Numbered from the stretch's first letter, positions 41,474 to 50,823 are shown. The stretch: DNA of 64,000 bases from Clostridia bacterium (GCA_910575725.1 CAJTFE010000006.1:114507-178506), one strand, 5' to 3'. Numbers and translations are program-made. The notes: generated by a model not told the origin, from the letters alone.

Positions 41474-42589
41474 ATGGACAAGAGAATTGAGACATTGGCA
41501 GAAAATCTCGTAAATTATTCCTGTAAGGTTGGAAAGGGCGATAAAGTATATATTAATTATACAGGTCCCTCCACAGAGGATCTTGCAAGGCAGCTGGTAA
41601 AGGAAGTCTATGCAGCAGGAGGTGTTCCCTTTGTGCATTACATCAATCCCAGGCTTCAAAGAGAGATACTTTTGAACTGTACTAAGGAGCAGCTAAAGCT
41701 GATGGCGGATCTGGCATGTCAGGAGATGGATCAGATGGACTGCTACATCGGCGTAAGGGGAAGCGATAATGTATCGGAGCTTTCGGATGTGCCTTCAGAG
41801 AAGATGCACTTATATGAAACTCTGTATTCCACCCCGGTTCACCACAACATCCGTGTGCCCAAGACGCGGTGGGTAGTGCTGCGTTATCCCAACATGTCCA
41901 TGGCGCAGCTTTCCGGAACCAGTACGGAGGCCTTTGAGGACTTCTATTTCCAGGTGTGCAATCTGGATTATTCCAAAATGGCGGAAGCTATGAAGCCTCT
42001 GGTGGAGCTGATGAACCGCACGGATCGGGTGCGTCTCACGGGAAAGGGAACGGATCTTACCTTTTCCATTAAGGGAATTCCTGCAATTGCCTGCGCAGGG
42101 GAGCTGAACATTCCCGACGGAGAGGTTTACACGGCGCCTGTGAGGGATTCCATCAACGGAAAGATTACCTACAATACGCCCTCCCTGTACCAGGGGGTTA
42201 CATTTGAGAATATCTGTCTGGAATTTAAGGACGGAAAGATTGTGAATGCCGCTGCGAACCATACGGAACGGCTGAACCAGATTCTGGACACGGATGAAGG
42301 GGCCCGCTATGTGGGTGAGTTTGCCATCGGCGTGAATCCCTATGTCCTTGAGCCCATGAAGGATACCCTGTTTGATGAAAAGATTATGGGATCCATTCAT
42401 TTTACGCCGGGAAACTGCTATGATGATGCGCCCAACGGCAACTCCAGCGCAGTTCACTGGGATCTGGTAATGATTCAGAGAGAAGAGTTCGGCGGCGGAG
42501 AGATTTACTTTGATGATCGGTTAATCCGGAAGAACGGCCGTTTTGTGATTCCGGAGCTTGAGTGCTTGAATCCGGAAAACCTGGTTTAA
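41474..42589 (+). CDS. Aminopeptidase, M29 family
   Basis: A 371-residue metallo-aminopeptidase of family M29 (AmpS/PepS type), which removes N-terminal residues from peptides in the cytoplasm. The C-terminal metal-binding region is visible: GEFAIGVNP, then GSIHFTPGNC and SSAVHWDLV, matching the conserved Glu-His-His-Asp pattern. Its N-terminus (LAENLVNYSCKVGKGDKVYI) is also typical. The ribosome-binding site is AAAGGAG. Its 3' end overlaps a convergent small gene by 4 bp. Confidence 0.92.
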   Translation: MDKRIETLAENLVNYSCKVGKGDKVYINYTGPSTEDLARQLVKEVYAAGGVPFVHYINPRLQREILLNCTKEQLKLMADLACQEMDQMDCYIGVRGSDNVSELSDVPSEKMHLYETLYSTPVHHNIRVPKTRWVVLRYPNMSMAQLSGTSTEAFEDFYFQVCNLDYSKMAEAMKPLVELMNRTDRVRLTGKGTDLTFSIKGIPAIACAGELNIPDGEVYTAPVRDSINGKITYNTPSLYQGVTFENICLEFKDGKIVNAAANHTERLNQILDTDEGARYVGEFAIGVNPYVLEPMKDTLFDEKIMGSIHFTPGNCYDDAPNGNSSAVHWDLVMIQREEFGGGEIYFDDRLIRKNGRFVIPELECLNPENLV

Positions 42590-42855
42590 TCGTCTTCCTC
42601 AAGCATCTGGATCTCCAGGTAGTCGAATTCGATCTGCTCAATAAAGCTGTCTTTGTAAAAACGTGCCTTGGCGTGCTTCTGAAACTCACGGACATTGGAG
42701 TCCAGCCACAGGGGGCGGCCAAGGTCAAACTGGGAACAGACTTCATCCAGAGCGTGAAAGATTTTGTGAGTACGGGTATCGCTGCTGCCGTCGCAGATGA
42801 CAGTATCCCGGAGCATATGGTTATTTTTAAATGTTTTGGCCCATAAGCGAAACAT
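42586..42855 (-). CDS. Uncharacterised small protein
   Basis: An 89-residue protein, convergent with the aminopeptidase gene. The ATG at 42855 is preferred over upstream in-frame codons because CCAGGAGG lies 5 bp before it. It has an alpha/beta look: a basic N-terminal helix (MFRLWAKTFKNNHML), conserved acidic and aromatic positions and an acidic tail (LEIQMLEEDD). I know of similar short proteins in clostridia without assigned function. There is no signal peptide. Confidence 0.65.
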   Translation of the reverse strand: MFRLWAKTFKNNHMLRDTVICDGSSDTRTHKIFHALDEVCSQFDLGRPLWLDSNVREFQKHAKARFYKDSFIEQIEFDYLEIQMLEEDD

Positions 42856-42954
42856 ATACACCTCCTGGTTAAGCATAAAAGCTGGTTTTAAGTATAGCGG
42901 ATCTTCGGAGGAAAGTAAAGTCAGGAAAGACAAGGAACAAAGGAGGACATAAAA

Positions 42955-43746
42955 ATGGACGTCGAGAATAAGACAGAAGTAAAACCGGAAGAAGAGAAGC
43001 CGGAAGAGGTTAAGTTATTGGAGATGCCGGACGTGGTGTCGGGGACAGTGCCGGCAGACTATCCGGAGATCAGTGAATTCCTCCAGAAAATGAAGATAAA
43101 AACCGGGTTCTTCGGCTACCAGAAGGAGGATGTGCTGGAGAAGATGCAGCAGCTGAACAGCCTGTACCAGAACCGGGTCCAGCAGATGCGCGACCAGGCA
43201 AGGGGCCAGCTGAAGCAGATGAAAAAGCAGCAGCAGGAGGATGTGATTGAGATTCGCAGCCATCTGCAGAAAGCCCAGGATGAGTTTAAGGAAGAGTGCC
43301 TCAAGGAGGTGCAGGCTCTGAAGGTGCAGCAGGAGGAGCTGAAAGCCGGCCATGCCAGGGAGCTGGAGGAGGCCCGGAATGAATATGAGCGCCAGCTTGA
43401 GGAAGTGAAAAAGGAGTATGCCCGTCTTCTGGAGGAGGCGGAACAGGCATCTGTACAGCGTGCAGAGGAGGCGAACCGCGAGCGCATCCGCCGGATGGAG
43501 GAGATAAAGAGCGAGTATACCCGTCAGCTGGAGGATGAAAAAAACAAATACGCCCAGGAAGCGGAAAAAGTAAGGAATGAATGCAGCCAAAAGGCGGAGG
43601 AAGCAAGAAACGAGTACGAGCAGAAATGGAAGGAAAAGCAGGGTGAATATACACACTTGCAGGAAAACCTCCAGGGAGAGCTGGAAAAGCTGATAAGCAG
43701 GCTGGAAGAATTAAAGGGCAAGGTTCGTCTGGCGGCAGAGGAATGA
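42955..43746 (+). CDS. DivIVA-like coiled-coil protein
   Basis: A 263-residue, highly charged protein. Residues 1-40 are an acidic Pro/Glu-rich tail. A short motif, TGFFGYQKEDVLEKMQQLN, resembles the lipid-binding segment of DivIVA/GpsB proteins (normally FRGYD..EVD..L). From about 60 to the end it is one continuous coiled coil (repeats of EEARNEYERQLEEVKKEY kind). DivIVA relatives mark cell poles and septa and recruit envelope proteins. It lies 13 bp before a signal peptidase gene. Function is inferred from the short motif only. Confidence 0.6.
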   Translation: MDVENKTEVKPEEEKPEEVKLLEMPDVVSGTVPADYPEISEFLQKMKIKTGFFGYQKEDVLEKMQQLNSLYQNRVQQMRDQARGQLKQMKKQQQEDVIEIRSHLQKAQDEFKEECLKEVQALKVQQEELKAGHARELEEARNEYERQLEEVKKEYARLLEEAEQASVQRAEEANRERIRRMEEIKSEYTRQLEDEKNKYAQEAEKVRNECSQKAEEARNEYEQKWKEKQGEYTHLQENLQGELEKLISRLEELKGKVRLAAEE

Positions 43747-43759
43747 TTAGGACAGGCAT

Positions 43760-44239
43760 ATGAAAAAAGAAATAAAACGGAACCCGGATGAAGTGCTGGA
43801 GGCGAGGCTGAACAGACTTCAGCACAGACGGGAGTTCAGACAGATACTGATAGAGTGTATCGTATTAGCCGGGCTCATTTATGTGCTCCTCCACTACATA
43901 ATAGGAATTGCCCTTGTCAGCGGAAGCTCTATGGAGCCTGCGCTGTCAGACGGAGAGCTGGTTATCTTTTACCGCCTGGATCAAGAGTATCAGAAAGGCG
44001 ATATTGTGATTATTCAACGGGAAAATGATATACAATATGTAAAACGGATTGCCGCACGTGGGAATGAACGCATAGAGATTGATGAGGAAGGGGGGGAGAC
44101 GCCCTTTGACGTGCCGGCCGGAAGCTATTATGTGCTGGGGGATAACCGGGAGGATTCCATAGATTCCCGGTCTTTTGGCGCTGTTAAGAAGGAAGAGATT
44201 GTGGGAAGGGTGATTTTTCATGGTGGGGTGGCGCGGTAG
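43760..44239 (+). CDS. lepB: Signal peptidase I
   Basis: A 159-residue type I signal peptidase. One N-terminal membrane helix (about 28-52) is followed by the catalytic Ser57 in SGSSMEP and the general base Lys95 in YVKRIAA. The later box GDNREDSIDSRSFG is also conserved. It cleaves signal peptides of exported proteins outside the membrane. It is short but normal for Gram-positive SipS-like enzymes. The gene follows the DivIVA-like gene by 13 bp. Confidence 0.94.
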   Translation: MKKEIKRNPDEVLEARLNRLQHRREFRQILIECIVLAGLIYVLLHYIIGIALVSGSSMEPALSDGELVIFYRLDQEYQKGDIVIIQRENDIQYVKRIAARGNERIEIDEEGGETPFDVPAGSYYVLGDNREDSIDSRSFGAVKKEEIVGRVIFHGGVAR

Positions 44240-44263
44240 AGTAAGATGTCTTGTCTGCCGGGC

Positions 44264-44377
44264 AGCCAGGAAAGCCGGAGGCTTTCCTGGCTCGCGGCTG
44301 TCGCCGCATGATAAAAGAAATATGGGGCTCATAGATTTCGCGCAACATGAGGAGTGCCCCGGCGCACCAGGTACGCC
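44264..44377 (+). other. Run of four strong hairpins, unknown role
   Basis: In the 426-bp gap after lepB four hairpins follow each other: 44264-44276 with 44280-44292 (13 bp perfect, 3-base loop), GCGGC/GCCGC at 44294-44307, GGGGCTCAT with ATGA and GCCCC at 44324-44360, and GGCG/CGCC at 44361-44377. None has a T-run. They may form a structured RNA, end the lepB transcript, or be a repeat element. The rest of the gap is AT-rich. Confidence 0.45.
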
Positions 44378-44595
44378 GAGGCTATTATGAAAAAATTTAT
44401 CTATATGTGTAATGAAAGCGAATCCACCGGGAAGGAAGACCTTCCTTTAACGTAAATTCAGTATATCAGCAAAATATGAACAAAACATGAATAAAATATG
44501 AACTTATTGTGAAAGTATACAAAATAGCAAAAAACAAAAGGAGATAATAGGGCAATTTATATAAAATATTTTGAGGATAGTCAAAGGGAAAGTGG

Positions 44596-44624
44596 TTGTA
44601 ATGACTACACAGAAATGATAAAAT
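44596..44624 (+). promoter_or_regulatory. Promoter of the pyrophosphatase gene
   Basis: TTGTAA (44596-44601) and TAAAAT (44619-44624) are 17 bp apart, 41 bp upstream of the ATG. Confidence 0.5.
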
Positions 44625-44665
44625 GAAGAAAAAATCTGTACAGGGAATGTTTGAAAGGAAAGGGT

Positions 44666-46315
44666 ATGAAAAAGGATCGGACAAGGCCGGTGTATATCAT
44701 TGGACATAAGAATCCGGACACGGATTCCATCTGTTCTGCGCTGGCATATGCTTATTTGAAAAATCAGCTGGAAGGAGGGGGGTATGTGGCGGCCCGGGCC
44801 GGGCAGCTAAATCAGGAAACCCAGTATGTTCTGAATTTTTTCCAGGCAGAAGCGCCTGTTTACGTAGCGGACGTGATGACACAGGTGAAGGATATAGAGA
44901 TCCGCAAAACAGAGGGAGTGCGGGGCAATCTTTCCTTAAAGCAGGCGTGGAATCTCATGCGCAAGCTGGGGGTGGTGACCCTCCCGATTACAAAGGAGCG
45001 GAAAATCGAGGGATTGATTACCATAGGCGACATTGCCACTGCCTATATGGATGTTTATGACAGCAAGATTCTCTCGACAGCCAATACACAGTACCGAAAT
45101 ATTGTGGAGACCCTTGAGGGCTGCCTGCTGATCGGCTCTGAGGAGGATTACTATAACCGGGGCAAGGTATTGATTGCGGCGGCAAACCCGGATCTCATGG
45201 AGGATTACATTGAGGAGGGGGATTTGGTGATCCTTGGAAACCGCTATGAGTCCCAGCTCTGTGCCATTGAGATGCATGCAGGCTGCATCATTGTCTGCGA
45301 GGGGGCAAAGGTTTCCCTTACCATAAGGAAGCTGGCGGAGGAACACAACTGCGTGGTTATCAGCACACCCTACGATACATTTACAGCGGCAAGATTGATC
45401 AACCAGAGTATGCCCATCCAGTATTTTATGAAATCGGACAATCTCACCATCTTTAATGTCAGTGAGAGAACCGAGGATATTAAGGAAATCATGGGACAGA
45501 AGCGTTACCGTGATTTCCCCATCATTGACAAGGAAGAAAATTATGTAGGCATGATCTCCAGGCGGAACCTGCTGAATCTGAAGCGGAAGCGTCTTATTCT
45601 GGTGGATCACAATGAGGAATCCCAGGCGGTGGACGGCATTGAGTTTGCAGAGATTCTGGAGATTATCGACCACCATAGGATTGGCTCCCTGGAAACCATG
45701 TCCCCGGTATTTTTCCGTAATCAGCCTCTGGGGTGCACGGCGACCATTATGTACCAGATGTACCAGGAGCGGAACGTGGAGATTCCCAAGAAGATAGCCG
45801 GACTTCTCTGCTCCGCCATTATTTCCGATACGCTGATGTTCCGCTCTCCCACCTGCACGGCAGTGGACAGAGCTGCTGCTGAGGCCCTCGCAGGAATAGC
45901 CGGCATCGAGATCGAGGAGCTGGCCATTGATATGTTCTCCGCAGGCAGCAATCTGGGCTCCCGGACGGCGAAGGAGATCTTCTATCAGGATTTCAAACGA
46001 TTCAGCGTTAACGGCGTGGAATTCGCCGTAGGCCAGATCAACTCTATGAACGCCATTGAGCTGGGCGAGATCCGGGAGAAGCTGATGCCTTACCTTGAGG
46101 TGGCTTATACGGAAGTCGGTTTGAACATGATTTTCTTTATGCTGACCAATATTGTAAAAGAAACCACAGAGCTTCTCTGCTGCGGGCCCAATTCGGACAG
46201 TCTGGTGCGCAAGGCCTTCCAGCTGCCGGAGGACTCTGACAGCTATGAGCTGAAAGGGCTCGTATCAAGAAAGAAACAGCTCATTCCGGCACTTGTAAGT
46301 GTGATTCAGCAGTAA
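44666..46315 (+). CDS. ppaC: Manganese-dependent inorganic pyrophosphatase with CBS and DRTGG domains
   Basis: A 549-residue family II pyrophosphatase of the DHH superfamily. The N-terminal metal motif is GHKNPDTDSICSA, and the later DHH motif is IIDHHRIG. Between them lie two CBS repeats (VMTQVKDIEI region and IMGQKRYRDFPIIDKE region) around a DRTGG-type domain, and the DHHA2 domain ends the chain. CBS-containing forms are controlled by adenine nucleotides. It pulls biosynthesis forward by hydrolysing PPi. The ATG at 44666 has AAAGGAAAGGG upstream; the in-frame TTG at 44651 lies before that site. Confidence 0.93.
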   Translation: MKKDRTRPVYIIGHKNPDTDSICSALAYAYLKNQLEGGGYVAARAGQLNQETQYVLNFFQAEAPVYVADVMTQVKDIEIRKTEGVRGNLSLKQAWNLMRKLGVVTLPITKERKIEGLITIGDIATAYMDVYDSKILSTANTQYRNIVETLEGCLLIGSEEDYYNRGKVLIAAANPDLMEDYIEEGDLVILGNRYESQLCAIEMHAGCIIVCEGAKVSLTIRKLAEEHNCVVISTPYDTFTAARLINQSMPIQYFMKSDNLTIFNVSERTEDIKEIMGQKRYRDFPIIDKEENYVGMISRRNLLNLKRKRLILVDHNEESQAVDGIEFAEILEIIDHHRIGSLETMSPVFFRNQPLGCTATIMYQMYQERNVEIPKKIAGLLCSAIISDTLMFRSPTCTAVDRAAAEALAGIAGIEIEELAIDMFSAGSNLGSRTAKEIFYQDFKRFSVNGVEFAVGQINSMNAIELGEIREKLMPYLEVAYTEVGLNMIFFMLTNIVKETTELLCCGPNSDSLVRKAFQLPEDSDSYELKGLVSRKKQLIPALVSVIQQ

Positions 46316-46462
46316 TATTTCTTACCAGTGTATTGTGAGAAATATTACGGAACTGGAAAACAGTAATATTTTTCACAATGCACAAATCGATTTACAGACA
46401 CAGATATTAGTGGCTGTAAATCGATTTCTTACCAGTGTATTGTGAGAAATATTACGGAACTA
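46310..46462 (+). repeat. Covarying hairpin leader element, copy b (flavin reductase)
   Basis: It begins at the pyrophosphatase stop codon. A short hairpin (AATATTTCT with AGAAATATT) ends in ATTACGGAACTGG. Then comes a full element: AGTAATATTTTTCACAATG pairs with TATTGTGAGAAATATTAC, enclosing a perfect inner stem AAATCGATTTACAG with CTGTAAATCGATTT. The 37-bp right arm is present twice without change (46318-46354 and 46426-46462). Only 23 bp separate it from the next ATG, so no other promoter is likely there. Confidence 0.8.
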
Positions 46463-46485
46463 AATATAGAAAGAAGAGTGGGTAT

Positions 46486-47061
46486 ATGAAAAAACAGCAA
46501 TGGAAACCGGGAAATATGCTCTATCCTCTGCCGGCCGTTATGGTAAGCTGCGCACGGGAAGGCGAAAAGCCCAATATTATCACACTGGCCTGGGTTGGAA
46601 CCGTCTGCTCCGATCCGGTGATGGTATCCATTTCTGTCCGCCCGGAGCGTTATTCCTATGATATTATCCGGGAGACGGGAGAATTCGTAATAAATCTCAC
46701 AACAAAAGAGCTGGCTTACGCCACGGATTACTGCGGTGTAAAGTCCGGCCGGAATGTGGACAAATTTGGCGAGCTTCATCTGACGCCGGGAAAAGCAGGA
46801 ACGCTTAAGACAGCCCCTCTGATTGAGGAAAGCCCGGTTAATCTGGAATGCAGAGTGACAGAGGTCAAGGAGCTTGGAAGCCATCATATGTTCCTGGCCG
46901 AGGTTGCGGCTGTGGATATCGACGAAGCATATCTGGATGAAAACGGAAAATTCCGTCTGAATGACACAGGGCTTCTTGCCTACTCCCACGGGGAGTATTT
47001 TACCTTGGGCGGGAAGTGCGGAAGCTTTGGATACAGCGTGAAAAAGAAACGGAAAAAATAG
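46486..47061 (+). CDS. Flavin reductase-like FMN-binding protein
   Basis: A 191-residue protein of the flavin reductase-like (split-barrel) family. Motifs LPAVMVSCAREGEKPNIITL and VSISVRPERYSYDII fit the FMN-binding core, and GEFVINLTTKELAYATDYCG is the conserved middle. Members reduce flavins or act as diflavin-type oxidoreductases; the physiological donor is unknown. The ATG at 46486 has AGAAGAGTGGG upstream; upstream in-frame codons lie inside the repeat element. The shikimate kinase gene starts directly after its stop. Confidence 0.85.
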   Translation: MKKQQWKPGNMLYPLPAVMVSCAREGEKPNIITLAWVGTVCSDPVMVSISVRPERYSYDIIRETGEFVINLTTKELAYATDYCGVKSGRNVDKFGELHLTPGKAGTLKTAPLIEESPVNLECRVTEVKELGSHHMFLAEVAAVDIDEAYLDENGKFRLNDTGLLAYSHGEYFTLGGKCGSFGYSVKKKRKK

Positions 47062-47571
47062 ATGAAGGATAATATTGTACTCATAGGAATGCCGGGGGCC
47101 GGCAAAAGCACCATAGGAGTGATCCTTGCAAAGGTTCTGGGGAAGGATTTCATCGATGCGGATCTGGTGATACAGAAAGAGGAAGGCCGCCTTCTCAGCC
47201 GGATTATTGAGGAAGAAGGCCCGGAGGGCTTTTTGAGAATCGAGGAGCGGATTAACAAAGGGCTCAATCCAAAGCAGGCAGTGATTGCCACCGGCGGCAG
47301 CGTCGTCTATGGTCGGGAGGCTATGGAGCATCTTCGGGAAATAGGCGTCGTCGTGTATCTGAAGCTTTCCTGCGAGGCTGTCCTGGGCCGTCTGCGTGAT
47401 ATCCGGGGCCGGGGAGTCGTGCTCCGGGAGGGACAGACCCTGGAGGGGCTTTACGAGGAACGCTCGGAGCTTTATGAAAAATACACTCATCTGACAATAG
47501 ACGAAGACGGACTTACAGTGGAAGAAACATTAGAAAAAACTTTACAAGCGGTTAATTTGTTGGTAGAATAG
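47062..47571 (+). CDS. aroK: Shikimate kinase
   Basis: A 169-residue kinase that phosphorylates shikimate at O3 in the chorismate pathway. The P-loop GMPGAGKST is at residues 9-17, the shikimate-binding Asp in DFIDADLVIQ, the Arg and Gly motif in IATGGSVV, and the lid Arg in RDIRGRGVVL. It follows the flavin reductase gene with no gap. The C-terminus is slightly short of the usual adenine loop but complete. Confidence 0.93.
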   Translation: MKDNIVLIGMPGAGKSTIGVILAKVLGKDFIDADLVIQKEEGRLLSRIIEEEGPEGFLRIEERINKGLNPKQAVIATGGSVVYGREAMEHLREIGVVVYLKLSCEAVLGRLRDIRGRGVVLREGQTLEGLYEERSELYEKYTHLTIDEDGLTVEETLEKTLQAVNLLVE

Positions 47572-47621
47572 GAATTGTTACGAAATTATTACAAACTATT
47601 ATAGACAGAAGCGAAAAACAA

Positions 47622-49250
47622 ATGAACCGAAAAAAATTATTATTCAGCAAAAGATCAAAGCTTGTTTTTATTCAGTCGGTAGTGGCTGCCTGCGGCTGTA
47701 TGCTGGTGGGCATTCCGCTGCTGGGATCCGGCTTCGGCAACGGCGACAGCTATTATGAAGTGACCCTGGAGGGAAATCTGGTTGGTTCCGTGAAGGATCC
47801 GGAGGTGGTGGATGATGCCTTTCTGGATGCCAGGGCACGGATTTCCAGGGAGACGGAAGGACTGGTGCTGGCAGACGTGGAGTACAGCATGGAAAAGATT
47901 CCCAAGGTATTCGGGAGCACCATGGACACGGAGACTCTGACAGATGCCATTTACCAGGAGCTCTGTGAGGTAGTGGCAACGGCCAAGCATAAGGCGTACC
48001 TTATGAAGATCAATGAGTTTACAGTGACACTTGGCAGCTATCAGGACGTGATGGATGTGCTTTACGCCACCAAGAACCGGTATGATGAAGAGAATGAATT
48101 TCAGATTAATATTGTTTCCGATGCAGATCGGGAACTGAACGTTTACACAGTGCAGATTTCCAAACAGGAGGAGCCGGAGGAGCTAAAGCTGCTTCCGGTA
48201 CAGAGCAACAGCCTTGCACAGATTGGAAAGGCTACGGCCGGCGTGGGGGATTTTGACGTAACCCAGGCGGTGGAAGACGTTATCACCATGACGGTTACTG
48301 AGGAGCAGGTGCGAAACGGGGACGGCCAGGAGGAGGATCTCCGCCAGGCCACAGGCGACGGGCTCAAAGACGTGAAATTTACCGACCGGGTAGAGATTGT
48401 GGAAGCCTATGTGTCCAACGATATGATCACGCCTACCCAGGAAGCCATTGATATGGTGACCAAGGACACGGAAAAGAACCAGGTGTATGAGGTTCAGTCC
48501 GGAGACACCCTTTCCGTGATTGCCAACAGCCACGGACTGCTGGTAAAGGATGTGCTGGCGCTCAATGAGGGACTGGACGAGGGGACAACCCTGCATCCGG
48601 GGGACGAGATTATTATTACCGTGCCGGAGCCGGAGCTTTCGGTGACTTCCATAGAAGAATCCACCTATGAGGAGGATTACTATGCGGAAACCCAGTATAT
48701 TGACAATGACGAATGGTATACGACAGAGACCGTGGAGCGCCAGGCGGCAGCGCCGGGACACCATGAGGTGACGGTGCTCATTACCAAGAAAAACGGCAAA
48801 GAAGAAAGCAGGGAGATGATAGCAGAGACGGTGCTTGCAGAGCCCACGCCTCAGATCATCGAACGCGGAACCAAGATACCGCCGACTTACATCAAGCCTC
48901 TGTCCGGAGGACGCTTTAGCTCCGGATTTAAGTGGAGATGGGGAAGACAGCACAAGGGAATCGACTGGGCGTGTCCTATCGGTACTTCGATTATGGCTTC
49001 CTGCGGCGGAACGGTGGTGCAGGCAGGCTGGTTCGGAGGCTACGGAAATTGTATCACCCTCCGACATCCCGACGGAAGGCAGACACGCTACGGCCACTTG
49101 AGCAGGATCCTGGTAAAGACGGGACAGAGCGTGAAGCAGGGAGAGAAGATCGGCCTCAGCGGAAACACGGGCCGAAGCACCGGGCCGCATGTGCATTTTG
49201 AGATTATTATAAACGGAAGCCAGGTGAATCCGTTGAATTATCTGGATTAG
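47622..49250 (+). CDS. Cell-wall endopeptidase with LysM, G5 and M23 domains
   Basis: A 542-residue exported peptidoglycan hydrolase. An N-terminal membrane anchor or signal segment (LVFIQSVVAACGCMLVGIPL) is followed by a helical region, a LysM domain (about 288-335, YEVQSGDTLSVIANSHGLLV), a G5 domain (about 340-420) and a C-terminal M23 metallopeptidase with zinc ligands in HKGIDW and HVHFE. It should bind glycan and cut peptide cross-links. Weak ribosome-binding site (GACAGAAGCG). A clear terminator follows. Confidence 0.92.
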   Translation: MNRKKLLFSKRSKLVFIQSVVAACGCMLVGIPLLGSGFGNGDSYYEVTLEGNLVGSVKDPEVVDDAFLDARARISRETEGLVLADVEYSMEKIPKVFGSTMDTETLTDAIYQELCEVVATAKHKAYLMKINEFTVTLGSYQDVMDVLYATKNRYDEENEFQINIVSDADRELNVYTVQISKQEEPEELKLLPVQSNSLAQIGKATAGVGDFDVTQAVEDVITMTVTEEQVRNGDGQEEDLRQATGDGLKDVKFTDRVEIVEAYVSNDMITPTQEAIDMVTKDTEKNQVYEVQSGDTLSVIANSHGLLVKDVLALNEGLDEGTTLHPGDEIIITVPEPELSVTSIEESTYEEDYYAETQYIDNDEWYTTETVERQAAAPGHHEVTVLITKKNGKEESREMIAETVLAEPTPQIIERGTKIPPTYIKPLSGGRFSSGFKWRWGRQHKGIDWACPIGTSIMASCGGTVVQAGWFGGYGNCITLRHPDGRQTRYGHLSRILVKTGQSVKQGEKIGLSGNTGRSTGPHVHFEIIINGSQVNPLNYLD

Positions 49251-49270
49251 AAGACAAATTATAAAGAGGA

Positions 49271-49305
49271 TGCCGCAAAATAGATAATTTTGCGGCGCCT
49301 TTTTT
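49271..49305 (+). terminator. Terminator of the endopeptidase gene
   Basis: TGCCGCAAAAT pairs with ATTTTGCGGCG, followed by CCTTTTTTG. Confidence 0.85.
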
Positions 49306-49389
49306 GTGGGAAACATAGTGATTCAGACAAAATGTCTATTTGCAAAGACGGTCAGACGACCAGGGAAATCTGTAAAAAAAGATAGGGTA

Positions 49390-49417
49390 TTTACAAATGA
49401 ACAGATTGTGGTATACT
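49390..49417 (+). promoter_or_regulatory. Promoter of murA
   Basis: TTTACA (49390-49395) and TATACT (49412-49417) are 16 bp apart, 113 bp upstream of the murA ATG. The rest of 49306-49530 shows nothing else. Confidence 0.5.
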
Positions 49418-49530
49418 AGACCCAGGATATTTCCCGGTTTTTTGGGAATGAATAAAGTAAACCAACAAGAGTATTTGTGATGATAGATATTTTGCTCGGT
49501 TAAATATAGAGAGATTGGGAGCAGCCAGTG

Positions 49531-50823
49531 ATGGATCAATATGTAATTAAAGGTGGAAATCCACTTGTAGGCGAAGTTGAGATTGGCGGAGCGAAGAATG
49601 CAGCTCTGGCAATCCTTGCGGCAGCTATAATGACAGACGAAACGGTAATGGTAGAGAATCTCCCGGATGTACGGGATACGAATGTCCTTTTACAGGCCAT
49701 GGAAGAGATTGGCGCACAGGTTGAACGGATAGATCGCCACACGGTGAAGATCAACAGCTCCATGATCGGGAGCTACAGCGTAGATTATGAGTACATTAAG
49801 CGGATTCGCGCTTCCTATTATCTCCTGGGAGCCATGCTTGGGAAGTATAAGAGGGCTGAGGTGCCTCTGCCCGGAGGCTGCAATATCGGCAGCAGGCCCA
49901 TTGATCAGCATCTGAAGGGCTTTAAGGCCCTGGGGGCAAGCGTTAAGATTGAATACGGCTTTATTGTTGCGGAGGCTGAGCACCTCCGGGGCAGCCATAT
50001 TTACCTGGATGTGGTGTCCGTAGGGGCTACCATCAATATTATGATGGCGGCAGCTATGGCTGAGGGCAATACCGTGATTGAAAATGCGGCCAAGGAGCCC
50101 CATGTGGTGGATGTGGCCAACTTTTTGAACAGTATGGGGGCCAATATCAAGGGCGCCGGTACGGACGTGATCCGTATCAAGGGCGTGGAGCGTCTGCACG
50201 CCACGGAATATCCCATTATTCCCGACCAGATTGAGGCCGGAACCTTTATGTTTGCGGCGGCAGTCACCAAAGGGGACGTGACGGTGAAGAACGTGATCCC
50301 CAAGCATCTGGAAGCAACGACCTCCAAGCTGCTGGAGATTGGCTGTGAGATTGAGGAGCTGGACGATGCAGTGCGGGTAGTCTGCTCAAAGGGACTGAAG
50401 CCTACCAATGTAAAGACGTTGCCCTATCCCGGATTTCCCACGGACATGCAGCCCCAGATTACAGTAGCCCTTGCACTGGCCAAAGGAACCAGCATTGTAA
50501 CAGAGAGCATTTTCGAAAATCGATTCAAATATGTGGATGAGCTGGCCCGTATGGGAGCCAATATCAAGGTGGAAGGCAATACGGCGATTATAGACGGCGT
50601 AGGGCAGTATACGGGTGCTCAGATTTCCAGCCCGGATCTTCGGGCGGGAGCGGCTCTTGTTCTTGCGGGGCTTGCGGCTGACGGGATTACCATTATTGAG
50701 GATGTACATTTTATAGAGCGGGGCTATGAGTGCTTTGAGGAAAAGCTGAAAAGCCTTGGCGCCATGATCGAAAGGGTCGGGGAGGACAAGGATATTCAGA
50801 AGTTCCGTCTGAAAGTGGGTTGA
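49531..50823 (+). CDS. murA: UDP-N-acetylglucosamine 1-carboxyvinyltransferase
   Basis: MurA transfers enolpyruvate from PEP to UDP-GlcNAc, the first committed step of peptidoglycan synthesis. The 430-residue protein has the inside-out alpha/beta barrel motifs: GGAKNAALAILAAA at the N-terminus, the active-site Cys117 in PLPGGCNIGSRPIDQH (the fosfomycin target), and DLRAGAALVLAGL near the end. The ATG at 49531 is preferred over the adjacent GTG at 49528. Firmicutes often carry two murA genes; I cannot tell which paralogue this is. Confidence 0.95.
   Translation: MDQYVIKGGNPLVGEVEIGGAKNAALAILAAAIMTDETVMVENLPDVRDTNVLLQAMEEIGAQVERIDRHTVKINSSMIGSYSVDYEYIKRIRASYYLLGAMLGKYKRAEVPLPGGCNIGSRPIDQHLKGFKALGASVKIEYGFIVAEAEHLRGSHIYLDVVSVGATINIMMAAAMAEGNTVIENAAKEPHVVDVANFLNSMGANIKGAGTDVIRIKGVERLHATEYPIIPDQIEAGTFMFAAAVTKGDVTVKNVIPKHLEATTSKLLEIGCEIEELDDAVRVVCSKGLKPTNVKTLPYPGFPTDMQPQITVALALAKGTSIVTESIFENRFKYVDELARMGANIKVEGNTAIIDGVGQYTGAQISSPDLRAGAALVLAGLAADGITIIEDVHFIERGYECFEEKLKSLGAMIERVGEDKDIQKFRLKVG

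Noticed and set aside
48183..49316. A 377-codon open frame on the minus strand
   Set aside because: Antisense to the LysM-G5-M23 gene, whose domains are clear; no start signal.
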